From Sanghuangporus weigelae (lineage: Eukaryota; Basidiomycota; Agaricomycetes; Hymenochaetales; Hymenochaetaceae), in contig CP137318.1 of NCBI GenBank assembly GCA_033182465.1, positions 3,348,001 through 3,412,000 of the forward strand: a DNA stretch of 64,000 nucleotides, given 5' to 3'. Position 1 is the first letter of the stretch, and each line of letters opens with the position of its first letter. Shown piece after piece: positions 41,055-51,452 of the stretch. Both the position numbers and the translations under genes were made by a program. Below the pieces are notes generated by a model that had not been told where the DNA came from, did not search any database, and saw nothing but the letters and a program-made list of their open reading frames with translations.

Positions 41055-42085
41055 ACCGATCAGGAAACGCCAACAACAGAAGTAACGGTCATCGAACGAA
41101 CGAACGAGCGAACGATAATCAAACGAGGTTCACACCTAGATCCCTCGACGAACGAGTTCAACATATCACCAACAGGCTACGTAGTCTGGAAAGCGATCAC
41201 GACATACTATACGCGACAACGAACCACAGCATATTGTATCCACCAGTGATCAGAAGACTACAAGAAAGGGTTGAAAGACTGGAAGAACGAACTGCAAACA
41301 CGGGGCAGTCAAACAGTCTACCAACCGGAGCATACGCGACAGCAGTAGGAGATCGATTCGAAGCACTAGAAGCAACTACTCAAAGAATTGGAGCACAAGT
41401 AGCAGCTCTAGAGAGATATACTCTGGAATTGGATCGAGCAGCAGGAGCACTCAATCATCGGGTCATAGACGGAAACGGAGTACTTGACCGAGAGCTCAAC
41501 GCTATCCGAAACAGGATTACTGCTCAGGAACAACAACTACAGACAATCGAGACAAGAGTCGGAGAGCTTAACAGGACAGCTCTAGATCAACCAAGGATTG
41601 TTCAAGACATCCATAACCTGCGAGAAGCCCTACTCCAACTAGGACAAACAATCGAGTCGAGTCAACGCACCTACGCAGCTATACTCACATCGGTACAGAC
41701 AACCGAAACCACCTCAAGGAACATACTCGAACACGCTCAACGAATTCGAGAAGTAGCTCAGGCAGCACAACGCTGGGAATACTTTCTACCAAGGGAGAGA
41801 GCCCAACAGGAACAGAGTTCTGACGAATCAGTGTCCTCAGACGAAGAAGCATCACGAAGGCCATTCTTACTCAGAACCCCACCTCGAACGGTTATTATCC
41901 AAGTACCAACAGTACCTGCAGTACCAACGAGTGGTTCAGTAGCAACCCAAGCGCCAGAGAATCCACCACCACCATCCTATTCACCACCAGCAGTGCCCAT
42001 AAGCACTTACGATCATGTCGACAACCGACCAGAAGGTGCAAGCACTGGAGCAGCAACTACAGACTCTTCAGACACAACTCTCTAA
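41051..42085 (+). CDS. Pre-gag coiled-coil protein of element B' (344 residues)
   Basis: As in B, with one fewer V-P-T repeat unit. An Asn/Arg-rich start is followed by long coiled-coil segments, an acidic patch and a Pro-rich end. It overlaps gag by 71 nt. Confidence 0.7.
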   Translation: MNRSGNANNRSNGHRTNERANDNQTRFTPRSLDERVQHITNRLRSLESDHDILYATTNHSILYPPVIRRLQERVERLEERTANTGQSNSLPTGAYATAVGDRFEALEATTQRIGAQVAALERYTLELDRAAGALNHRVIDGNGVLDRELNAIRNRITAQEQQLQTIETRVGELNRTALDQPRIVQDIHNLREALLQLGQTIESSQRTYAAILTSVQTTETTSRNILEHAQRIREVAQAAQRWEYFLPRERAQQEQSSDESVSSDEEASRRPFLLRTPPRTVIIQVPTVPAVPTSGSVATQAPENPPPPSYSPPAVPISTYDHVDNRPEGASTGAATTDSSDTTL

Positions 42086-43103
42086 ACACAGCATCAAGCT
42101 TCCGAAGTACTATGGCAAGCGAAGCGAAGATATTGATCTGTGGATTAGTCGATGTATCTCGAAGCTGGCACAGCATGGAGTCAAGGATGAGGAGGAGATC
42201 GCAAAGAGCCTATTCGCAGCACTCGAAGGCGATAGCTACGATTGGTTTGCAGAGAAGAATACCCTAACATCATTCGATGCCAATGGGAAACTGAAACCAG
42301 TACCTGCGATTATCGCTGCAACAAATGGAATGTTCGCATCACTCAAGGACATGCTGAACTGGATGAGGATCCGAGCAGGACATCCGATCATTGGAGAACA
42401 GGAAGCCCTATTCCAACTACTATGCATCCAGCAGAAAGGAGCAAGCATTAGGGCGTACAACGACGAATTCCGACGACTCAAAGCACGAGCACCAGACACG
42501 ATGGATAAGCAGATGCTCAAGTACATCTATGTCAAAGGACTAGACATGTGGGTCAAACGACGAGTCGAATCTGTACAACCCGACGCTTTCGAGAAGAACG
42601 ACCTCGATGCATGGATGGAATGGACAAGCAACCTAGCAAACTCTGATGCCAGGCAAAGGCTCATGGGTAGTCAAACATATACCCCAAGATTCAAATCGAA
42701 TGGACAGTCATCTTTCCGACCACCAGTACAAACAACGAAACGAGATCCAGACGCCATGGATGTAGATGCACTCCGAGGCTTGCCGAAGAAGGGAGGCAAA
42801 TGCTACAACTGTGAAAAGTCAGGACATTACGCAAAGGATTGCAAGGCACCAAGGAAGCAAAAGGGTTCTTCCCCTAGGAAGCCGAAGAAGACTAATGGTG
42901 TAAAACGGAGGACGATGACAACACGAACAATCGATTTCAAGGAAACATGTCCCGATCCACACTGCCGAAGGCCAGTCCACTACGACCATGTAGCATGGGC
43001 TAAAGGCGATGAATCAGCAGGATGGACTTGCAAGCATGACGAAGAATACCGAAACAACATTCGCAAATCCCTAGCAAGTAAAGAGCAACAGGGAAAAGAT
43101 TAA
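42015..43103 (+). CDS. gag: Gag of element B'
   Basis: 362 residues with the same CCHC knuckle (CYNCEKSGHYAKDC) and C-terminal Cys/His cluster as in B; a few residues differ near the knuckle. The heptamer GGGAAAA at 43091-43097 is in register (G GGA AAA) for -1 frameshifting just before the stop. Confidence 0.9.
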   Translation: MSTTDQKVQALEQQLQTLQTQLSKHSIKLPKYYGKRSEDIDLWISRCISKLAQHGVKDEEEIAKSLFAALEGDSYDWFAEKNTLTSFDANGKLKPVPAIIAATNGMFASLKDMLNWMRIRAGHPIIGEQEALFQLLCIQQKGASIRAYNDEFRRLKARAPDTMDKQMLKYIYVKGLDMWVKRRVESVQPDAFEKNDLDAWMEWTSNLANSDARQRLMGSQTYTPRFKSNGQSSFRPPVQTTKRDPDAMDVDALRGLPKKGGKCYNCEKSGHYAKDCKAPRKQKGSSPRKPKKTNGVKRRTMTTRTIDFKETCPDPHCRRPVHYDHVAWAKGDESAGWTCKHDEEYRNNIRKSLASKEQQGKD

Positions 43104-43207
43104 GACCTCCATCGAACGAGACTGCGCGATGTGAGTGTGACAAGGGTGACGAGAAAGGTTTCAACAACCAGTGTTTCAAACCTCCTGGGTTCAACCCCAG
43201 TGAAGCG

Positions 43208-46200
43208 ATGTACAATAAGCGATTGCCAATACAAGCATTGCATCCCCGATTACCTATTCGAGTGAAGGTTGGAACAAAGACCCTAGCAGTCAAAGCGTTA
43301 ATCGATTCCGGAGCTACATGCAGCACGATACACCCCAACTTGGTACGACACTACAGCCTATTCAAAAAGAGGCTTGATCACCCTCGACCTTTGAATAATG
43401 CGGATGGAAGTCCCAACCAAGGAGGAGCAATCACGCACGAGGTCTACACATTAATTTTTGATGGACCTAAACCGCAGCCACAAACGTTGGCAGTAGCAAC
43501 CACAGGACAGGATCAAGTGATCCTAGGAATTGACTATTTGGCCAAAGTCAATCCCGAAATTGATTGGAAGAATCAAGTATGGAATCGGAATGGTAATTCG
43601 ATACCATTCGAGCTCAACGTCATACGAGCTACCAAGAAGCGAAGGCACAGGAAGCGCAAACGGAAACGGCAAACGAAAGGCAAACCTGACAAGACAAGAC
43701 CTAGGCATAACACGAAGCAACAGGCTCAGGACAGAGACAACTATCGACACTCTGGAGCACCAGGAATAATATTTACGCCAAAGAGAGACAACAACGGACA
43801 CTCTCACGAAACGAAGCCACAAGCGAAGCCAGAAACCAGACCAGCAACACCAAGACTGGAACAGGCAAAACAGACGCCAGAAGCGAAGAGTCCAAGCACG
43901 GAAAATATACCAGACTCTACAGCGAAACAGCCACAGCAGGAAATGGCAAACAAGCATCATCGAGATGAGGAGGAAATAAACTACACTCCCAAGCGATGGA
44001 AGAAACAGGCACCACAAGGAACGAGTATAGTGCAACGACGACCAAGGCACATACCGAGACGGATGATCCCAGCACGGCAATTGTACCAGACATCCGAAGG
44101 TGAAACACAAGATGTAACAGGCAAGCATAGCCTAGACGAACAGGAGGAAATAAACGACTCTCCGAAACGTTGGAAGAAACAACCACCACAGAAGATACAC
44201 CCACTGAGGCAAAACATGCCGGAAGATGAAGAACTCTGGCCATCACCAGAAGAAAACCCGGGCATGAAGTATAGGATACGACCACGAAAGACACGATATC
44301 CAGAGAAGCCAGTGGCAGGCATTATACGACCCAGAACAGCATCGTTAATGCGAGGAGCTAGTCCCACACCGAAGCGTACAAGATGGGCAGACAACGAAAG
44401 CGATATCGAGATGCAAGACGAGCAGGAGACAACAGAAGACACTCCTATGCACGACATAGAGCCAGAAGACATTGAAAGTCTTAGGACGACCAACCAACCA
44501 GCTACCCTTACCAGAAAGGAAGAGCTCGCTGCAAAGCTAGAGCTAGACATCAATCGAAATTGGTCACCAAGGCAGCAGAACCAAGTCTCACAGCCTCTGA
44601 ACAAGGCGAGTTCAGTATCCCAGCAGTATTCTCAACAAAAGGCAGCTGCAGAAGGACTACTAGGAACACAGAAACGAGATTGGCGAAAACTCCTACCAAA
44701 GGAAATAGAAGACTACGCAGATGTCTTTGATCCTGACAAGTCAAGAAGGTTACCCAAGCATACGAAATGGGATATGGCGATTAACCTCAAAGAAGGAGTA
44801 CCATTACCGAAACCAAGGCCTATTATCAAGCTCACACGAGAAGAGCAGGCAGCACTCGATGCTTATGTCAAAGAGTTACTTGACAAAGGATGGATTGAAA
44901 AGGTTCAACCACATGAACCATGTCCGGTAGCAGCACCAGTCTTCTTTGTAGGAAAGAAAGACGGAGGAGCACGAGCAGTAACCGATTACCGAGACATCAA
45001 CGACACGACAGTATCAGACCCATACCCGATACCGATCATGAGTGTTCTCCCAGAGAAACTGGAGAAAGGAAAATTCTTCTTTACACTCGACATGCGATCA
45101 GGTTACAACAACCTGCGAATCCGAGAAGGAGACGAGTGGAAGGCAGCATTCCGAGTTGGCAATGCAGTCTACAAGCCAAAGGTCATGATGTTTGGAATGA
45201 AGAACTCACCTGCAGTATTCCAACGATTCATGAATGACAACTTCGAATATTGGCTCAGGACAGAAGAAGCACTCAACTATTTGGACGACCTTATTGGTCA
45301 AGCACAAACTGAAGAGGAACATTGGAAACTCCTCAGGGCAATTCTACAGAAATGCCGAGAGCTCGACATTTACCTCAAAATCGAGAAATGTCACTTCCTC
45401 CAAACCCAGCTCGACTACTTGGGATTTGTAGTAGGGACGAAAGGCATCCAGATGGATCCTTATAAGCTCAAAGCTATTCACGAATGGCCAGTGCCAAAGA
45501 CGAAACGACAAGTTCGAAAGTTCCAAGGATTTTGTAACTTCTACCGAAGATTCATCAGGAACTATGCCGATACATTCGCACCTATTGGCGACCTTATCAA
45601 AAAGGATCGCAAGTTCATATGGGCAGAGGCACAAAATAAGGCATTCGAAAGTATCAAGAAGGCATTCGAAACGGAAGTCGCATTGGCAATGCCAAAGCCA
45701 GACAAACCATATACATTGGAAACCGATGCATCCGATGTAGCGATTGGTGCAGTCTTACAACAAGAAGACAACCAAGGAGAACTGAGACCTTTAGGTTTCA
45801 TGTCGAAAACTCTAACGAACACCCAACGAAACTATCCGACGCATGACAAAGAGATGCTAGCAATCATGGAAGCACTCAAGCATTGGAGACACCTATTGGA
45901 GGGAACCAAAGAACCAGTAACAATCCGAAGCGATCATGCAAACCTCCGATACTTCATGACAGCTCAGAATCTATCGAGACGTCAAGCGAGATGGGCATTA
46001 GAGTTATCACGATATAACTTCAAGATTCTCCATTGGCCAGGCAAGAAAAACCAAGCTGACGAGCTATCACGACGATCCGACTATATGCCAGAGGACAAGG
46101 ACAACTTAGGAGTTACCTTATTACCTCCTGATACGATCAAGCAACAAACATTGCGACGCACAGAGATCAACGGTCTATACAAGCTAGAAACTGAAATGGT

Positions 46201-47686
46201 CACTATCTCTGATCCTATTATCCGAACGATCAAGAGGAACTACAATACCGAGGAGGCTAAGAAGGAGATTCAGGCGATCAAGCAGAGCAACGGCTACAGT
46301 TACAGGAACGGCTTGCACTACGTAACCAATGCATTATATATCCCGCCGTCCGCCAACCTACGAGCGTTGCTAATCCGAAGGCGCCATGATCACAAACTTG
46401 CAGGCCACCCAGGAGCAGAAAAGACCATAGAGCTTGTAAAGCGATCATACTATTGGCCGAAGATGGAAGAAATGATCCGAGCATATACCGCAACCTGCGA
46501 CATATGTCAGCGTGCAAAACCGATTCGACAGTTTCGAAATCCGCCGCTCCAACCGTTGGAGGCACCACATCAACCATGGGAAACCATAACCTGTGACCTG
46601 ATTACCGACTTACCAGTCAGCAATGAAGGCTACAGCGCGATACTTGTTATAGTGGACAAACTCACTAAAATGGGGAAGTTCATTCCTTGCCAAGGAATAC
46701 CCAATGCTAAGCAGTTGGCACGTTTGTTCCGCCAACATGTCTTCAAATACTACGGGGCCCCTAAACGAGTAATCTCCGACCGAGGTAGCAACTTCACCGC
46801 GCAATTCCTCAAGGAGTTCTGCAGACTCATCGATGTCGATTGGAAAACTAGTACAGCGTATCATCCACAAACCGATGGTCAAACCGAGCGACTAAATCAA
46901 GAGCTTGAACAGTACTTACGCTGCTATGTGTCCTACCGACAAACAGATTGGGCAGAGTACATCGATATAGCAGAATTCGCCTACAACAACAGGAAGCACA
47001 GTACTACACATCAGTCACCATTCTATACACTGTATGGATGGCATCCTCACCTGGACGTTGCGGAGACCGGTGATTCAAACGTCCCAGAAGCAATAAATCA
47101 CCTAGAGGAGCTTCGACAAGTACAGCAAGAAGCCTATAATTCGATTAGGCAAGCGAATGAGGCAATGAAGCTTTATGCAGACCTGCATCGAGGCAAACTG
47201 CCAGGGTACAAGCCAGGAGACGAAGTGTTACTAGACATGAGGAATCTCAGTCGATTGGAACCAACGAAGAAACTTGCAATGAAATGGGCAGGGCCTTATA
47301 AAGTCGAGAAGGCAGTCGGACAAGTGTCATTCAGATTACGCTTACCCGAAACCCTTCCGATCCACCCAGTGTTTCATGCGAGTCTTCTCAGGCCTTACAA
47401 ACGAAAGGAATACCCTGGAAGACCCACTTTGGATGAACCACCACCTATTGAAGTGGAGGGAGAAGCAGAGTACGAAGTGGAGACGATTCATAACACAAGA
47501 CGTCATCGGAGCAAGGTCCAATACCTTATCCAATGGAAAGGATACCAGGAGCGAACATGGGAGCCACTTGACAACCTCAAGAACTCCTATCAAATGATCG
47601 AAGCATTCCATAAAAAGTATCCTCAGGCAATCCAACCACCGAACCTTAACCAATGGATCGCCGCACGAAAACGAATGAGGCAATAG
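43208..47686 (+). CDS. pol: Pol polyprotein of element B'
   Basis: 1,492 residues with the same domain order as in B: protease, basic linker with two E-I-N-x-(T/S)-P-K-R-W-K-K-Q motifs, RT, RNase H, zinc-finger integrase, GPY module and chromodomain. Only a few residues differ from B. The frame is open upstream of this ATG into the end of gag. Confidence 0.94.
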   Translation: MYNKRLPIQALHPRLPIRVKVGTKTLAVKALIDSGATCSTIHPNLVRHYSLFKKRLDHPRPLNNADGSPNQGGAITHEVYTLIFDGPKPQPQTLAVATTGQDQVILGIDYLAKVNPEIDWKNQVWNRNGNSIPFELNVIRATKKRRHRKRKRKRQTKGKPDKTRPRHNTKQQAQDRDNYRHSGAPGIIFTPKRDNNGHSHETKPQAKPETRPATPRLEQAKQTPEAKSPSTENIPDSTAKQPQQEMANKHHRDEEEINYTPKRWKKQAPQGTSIVQRRPRHIPRRMIPARQLYQTSEGETQDVTGKHSLDEQEEINDSPKRWKKQPPQKIHPLRQNMPEDEELWPSPEENPGMKYRIRPRKTRYPEKPVAGIIRPRTASLMRGASPTPKRTRWADNESDIEMQDEQETTEDTPMHDIEPEDIESLRTTNQPATLTRKEELAAKLELDINRNWSPRQQNQVSQPLNKASSVSQQYSQQKAAAEGLLGTQKRDWRKLLPKEIEDYADVFDPDKSRRLPKHTKWDMAINLKEGVPLPKPRPIIKLTREEQAALDAYVKELLDKGWIEKVQPHEPCPVAAPVFFVGKKDGGARAVTDYRDINDTTVSDPYPIPIMSVLPEKLEKGKFFFTLDMRSGYNNLRIREGDEWKAAFRVGNAVYKPKVMMFGMKNSPAVFQRFMNDNFEYWLRTEEALNYLDDLIGQAQTEEEHWKLLRAILQKCRELDIYLKIEKCHFLQTQLDYLGFVVGTKGIQMDPYKLKAIHEWPVPKTKRQVRKFQGFCNFYRRFIRNYADTFAPIGDLIKKDRKFIWAEAQNKAFESIKKAFETEVALAMPKPDKPYTLETDASDVAIGAVLQQEDNQGELRPLGFMSKTLTNTQRNYPTHDKEMLAIMEALKHWRHLLEGTKEPVTIRSDHANLRYFMTAQNLSRRQARWALELSRYNFKILHWPGKKNQADELSRRSDYMPEDKDNLGVTLLPPDTIKQQTLRRTEINGLYKLETEMVTISDPIIRTIKRNYNTEEAKKEIQAIKQSNGYSYRNGLHYVTNALYIPPSANLRALLIRRRHDHKLAGHPGAEKTIELVKRSYYWPKMEEMIRAYTATCDICQRAKPIRQFRNPPLQPLEAPHQPWETITCDLITDLPVSNEGYSAILVIVDKLTKMGKFIPCQGIPNAKQLARLFRQHVFKYYGAPKRVISDRGSNFTAQFLKEFCRLIDVDWKTSTAYHPQTDGQTERLNQELEQYLRCYVSYRQTDWAEYIDIAEFAYNNRKHSTTHQSPFYTLYGWHPHLDVAETGDSNVPEAINHLEELRQVQQEAYNSIRQANEAMKLYADLHRGKLPGYKPGDEVLLDMRNLSRLEPTKKLAMKWAGPYKVEKAVGQVSFRLRLPETLPIHPVFHASLLRPYKRKEYPGRPTLDEPPPIEVEGEAEYEVETIHNTRRHRSKVQYLIQWKGYQERTWEPLDNLKNSYQMIEAFHKKYPQAIQPPNLNQWIAARKRMRQ

Positions 47687-47861
47687 TTGCATCACATGCA
47701 CTCCACCCGATGGAGCCGCTTATGGATCCACAATAGAGACGATGAGTAAGGTCCCCAATGACCTTACCAAGCGATGACATCAATGTGGCACACCAAAGCG
47801 AGAGCAGAGATAGAAGAATTAGGCAAGACATCGCCGACATACCAACAAGATGGTATAAAAC

Positions 47862-48938
47862 ATGGAGAACTTCGAGCTAAGGAACAACAACTCGAATCTC
47901 AACAGCTCTACTTCACTGCAGACGAACCACTACTCAGCTATGCCTATTTTCGACGAGCTACATGCATTCTGTCAACCAGAAGATGCACCAGAATGGACAT
48001 TTACACTCAGGCCACCGACCGAACGTTATCAATGGCCACAGCTGTGCAATCGATTCAACGAAGAGAACTACGAAGATGAGATTGTACCCCTATGCCCAGG
48101 GAAGTACTTCGATGATCTATTTGACAAGTGGAACGCAGTCCACCACAACCGAGACGAAATACCCCATCTTATGATGGCGAATCACTCAGACGAGTGGTTA
48201 TTCAAACTCAGTAACCCTCGAGACGCAGCATTACGCCGACTCAATGATGATGCATTTCTAACCTACGCGATCGAACTCGAAACACAAGCATTACATCGAG
48301 GCAAGATCGACTTTAGGCACGAAACGACATACAAGAACATCATGGGCATCTATCATTCGGCAATTCAAATTTGCGCCTACCGACGAGACATGACTACCGC
48401 AATTCTTAACCGAATGATGCGATGGAGTCACTATCATCCAATGAGCATCGATGCGATGAAGTACATCATATACATAGCCGACCAGACGGGCTTCTATGCA
48501 TCCCACACCATGCAGTTCATGACGGTACTCAACATGACGAAGTATTACGAAGGAACGAGATACCGAACGGTTATTGAAGCGAGGAACTCTACTACGGACG
48601 AGGTACCACTCGACAACATCGAGCACCACGTAGTCAAAGGCAAAGAGGTTAACTACGACCCTCATTACCTTATGGAACTCAACAACCGAGAGGAAGAAGC
48701 CAGAGAGAAACTACAGGCTACACGACACCCATTGCTGGAAGATCTGATGATCTCAGTCTACCAGTACCCGAGCGAACTCTACCAGCCAGACGAGATGCTT
48801 ACGATGTCAGAACAGGAGGACATGTACATACATTCCGACGACACAGAGTCAAGCGAAGAAGGTGAAAGCAGGGAACTATATACCCCAGCGAACTCGGCCC
48901 AGACTACACCTGAGGCTGAAGAATCCGAAGATTTGTAA
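47862..48938 (+). CDS. Post-pol frame of element B' (358 residues)
   Basis: Near-identical to the post-pol frame of B (one residue difference seen: HHVVKGKEV against HHVVEGKEV). Helical body, acidic Ser-rich tail, no membrane segment. Function unknown. Confidence 0.7.
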   Translation: MENFELRNNNSNLNSSTSLQTNHYSAMPIFDELHAFCQPEDAPEWTFTLRPPTERYQWPQLCNRFNEENYEDEIVPLCPGKYFDDLFDKWNAVHHNRDEIPHLMMANHSDEWLFKLSNPRDAALRRLNDDAFLTYAIELETQALHRGKIDFRHETTYKNIMGIYHSAIQICAYRRDMTTAILNRMMRWSHYHPMSIDAMKYIIYIADQTGFYASHTMQFMTVLNMTKYYEGTRYRTVIEARNSTTDEVPLDNIEHHVVKGKEVNYDPHYLMELNNREEEAREKLQATRHPLLEDLMISVYQYPSELYQPDEMLTMSEQEDMYIHSDDTESSEEGESRELYTPANSAQTTPEAEESEDL

Positions 48939-49495
48939 ACAACTCTTCTTTTATGCAACCCCTTTCCCATATCGTGACCCGACATGGTCAATTATGCATT
49001 TCATTCTTACCCTATGGTATTTATGGTCACATCCGACCAAATTATGCTTTATGCACCTCTTTATTTCACGCTCATTCGGCCAACCAGCACAAATGAAGCA
49101 CTATGCAGAAGTGTCAAAGAACCTACAAGGGCCTAGACATTTTGTATATTGCGTCATTGTGCCGGCGCCGAATTAGCAGATTATGCCTACCTTTTATTAT
49201 CCTCTATGCAACGGAGAAGCCAAAAAGGTTACGTGAAGTCACTCCCTTGCATTATGCTAGGATGTGCCTTCACGCTGAAAGGCACTCCAATTACACTCTT
49301 TCTTCGAAAAACTCCATTTGGGGGTTGAAGAGCCGTAGGTAAACACCTGGAACTTCACTCCCAAATTGGTATAAAACTTATTCATTAACGACTTAATGAT
49401 TTTAATGACTTTATGATTTCTTTCTTATCACTTTCAATTGCGTCATATTCTTTACATGATGCACATTTCATATTCATATCCCTTCCCACCACCCT

Positions 49496-49811
49496 TTACA
49501 AGTCAATGTCTTCCCAGACACCCTTTTCACGACGTTCCTGCGAAGCAATACCTGCATTTTCGACGACTGGATCGATATCCTCAACGTCATAACCGAGCGC
49601 GAGGTGAACTCGAAGCGCGACAGTAGTAACATCGCGCTGGAACGATTGCATTTCGAAGTCAGCCTCCTAGAGGATGATTAACAACTCGAAACGGCACAGA
49701 GCATGCATCACTTACCTGAGCACGCCTCTTACGCTCCAAAATCCAATGATTTAGGCCGAAAATCGCGACAATAGCGACAAAAACAGTAACAGCAGCGGCG
49801 ACTTTCGACAT
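49496..49811 (-). CDS. Antisense, spliced small membrane protein inside element B' (88 residues)
   Basis: Copy of the gene at 24282-24597. Exon 1 is 49811-49716, the 49-nt intron 49715-49667, and exon 2 49666-49496. The GTAAGT donor and CTAG acceptor are conserved, and the frame stays open in both exons. It has one N-terminal hydrophobic helix and a soluble C-terminal part. Confidence 0.7.
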
Positions 49812-49935
49812 TTTGGAGCAGAGATGATGATGGTTTGATAGCAAAAATCAACCATCACTAGGCGACCCTTTATCCGAGCTTTCTCACGGATTAGGATGAA
49901 CATTTCTCCGAAAGTTCATCTTAGGGGGGGTGTAG

Positions 49936-51447
49936 TGAAAGGATCCGCTCAAAAACTCGCATCAGGATCGACACGATCAACAGATCTACACGATCAGCTT
50001 TCCAAACGCGACCGGTAACCAAGCCAGCTATCAAAGGCCCAAGCAATCGAGCGGCCTAGGCAACAGTAACCCGTTACCACCCGAGCGCTAGAAGCACCGA
50101 AGCGGATACGTAATCCCGCTAACAGCTAACACCGCCGACCGCCTATTACCGCGGACTACCACTCTAACGCCGCCGACCAAGCAACCAGAGCGACCTCGAT
50201 CAAAAGAAGCGATCAAACTTCTTAGAAGTCCAGAAGCACAACTACTAAAGCCTAAACGCTAAAAGGCTAAAGGCTAATAAGGTTTATGGAGACCTCACTG
50301 GCATTTCAGCACTGTCAAGTCTGTGCACGAGTTTACATGGTCCTTTATGAAGTATACTACTTAGTATGCACGGCAACGGTTGGTACGCGTGACTGTCACA
50401 TCGAAACCGAGCGACACCTTCAGGATACAATGCATTCCAATCCACCAAGCCCAATAGTACCCAAGAAACGAGAGGAACTCACGATCACAACTCGGACCCC
50501 TCGAACTGCGAACCCGATAACTTGGAGAATGATTGGATGGTATAGACCGGAGTTGCACACACCATGTCCAGCATCTACGATACAGGCAAACCTTTATTTA
50601 CCGAGAGATGCGAACCTGGAAACCAAGCAATTACAACTCCTTATACAACGAAGGATATGGCGCTACATTCGAGATATACGATACGAAGGCAAAGCATGGC
50701 TAGTCACCAGAACCCAGCAGAACCCACCAGCAGAGCTTATGCAGTTCATGATATGCCTTGGACCATACTCTACACCGACCCGACACCTTAACACTGACGT
50801 GCGAGTTATGCTTACCCTCGCTGGACCTCGAGATGAATTCCGAAGAATCACATACCGAGCAGCCTACATCGCTCCAAGAGCAAAGATGCCACTCAATGAC
50901 GGCAATGACATCGTTATGGAGTACTGACAGTAGAGCATTCCATATCGGAGCACCACCTCTATTGTCTCAGTCAGCAACTCCAAAGAATTCTGTCATAGTG
51001 GAGACGACCTTACAAAGATTGGAGCAAAGTGGAGCGAAGCGCAGCAGGATGACAAAGGAACAGATGTAATGGTGGAGGAAAGTGGAGTAAAGTGGAGACA
51101 GGATGAGTAAGAAATAGGACGGAAAATGGAATATCTGGGAGCATAAATAGTTGTAGGATTAGGCCCTCATTTCCCCATCTTTCGATCCTCTTAACACACT
51201 GGTGTAAAGCTTGCCCTACAGCGAGCTATTACTGTGTGCTTTGTACTATCACGCCTCTTGGAAATCCCAATCTGCTTTACTATTACCTCGTATCTGAAAG
51301 CATCCATAACTCGGACCGCGACTAGGAAGGCTAGTAAGGGACCGCGTGGTACAGCCAGACGTGGGTAGATAAGATCACCTCTGCACAACACACCGCTGCT
51401 TAGGCAAAAGGATCAAACCGGTGTAACCCCGGGCCTACTCCCTAACA
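49936..51447 (+). repeat. 3' LTR of element B'
   Basis: 1,512 bp, preceded by the G-rich polypurine tract at 49917-49935 and followed by the target duplication CTATT. No differences from the 5' LTR were noticed. Confidence 0.95.
50286..50927 (+). CDS. U3-encoded protein of element B', 3' LTR copy
   Basis: Same 213-residue frame, here downstream of pol and the post-pol frame on the genomic transcript. Confidence 0.65.
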   Translation: METSLAFQHCQVCARVYMVLYEVYYLVCTATVGTRDCHIETERHLQDTMHSNPPSPIVPKKREELTITTRTPRTANPITWRMIGWYRPELHTPCPASTIQANLYLPRDANLETKQLQLLIQRRIWRYIRDIRYEGKAWLVTRTQQNPPAELMQFMICLGPYSTPTRHLNTDVRVMLTLAGPRDEFRRITYRAAYIAPRAKMPLNDGNDIVMEY

Positions 51448-51452
51448 CTATT

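Larger units (their letters stand above)
39140..51447 (+). mobile_element. Element B': second copy of B, opposite orientation, looks whole
   Basis: The element is 12,308 bp, with LTRs 39140-40651 and 49936-51447 (1,512 bp each) and the target duplication CTATT at 39135-39139 and 51448-51452. It sits inside the LTR of relic C. Gene order is as in B. The only length difference from B is one 9-bp repeat unit in the coiled-coil frame. A handful of residue differences are scattered through gag, pol and the post-pol frame. Each copy has its own matching target duplication, so each is an independent, recent insertion. Confidence 0.95.

Noticed and set aside
47862-48938. Envelope gene after pol
   Set aside because: No signal peptide, fusion peptide, membrane anchor or cysteine framework is present.
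22646-51447. B and B' as one duplicated segment or an assembly duplication
   Set aside because: Different target duplications, different hosts (A and C), a 9-bp length difference and scattered residue differences show two separate insertions.
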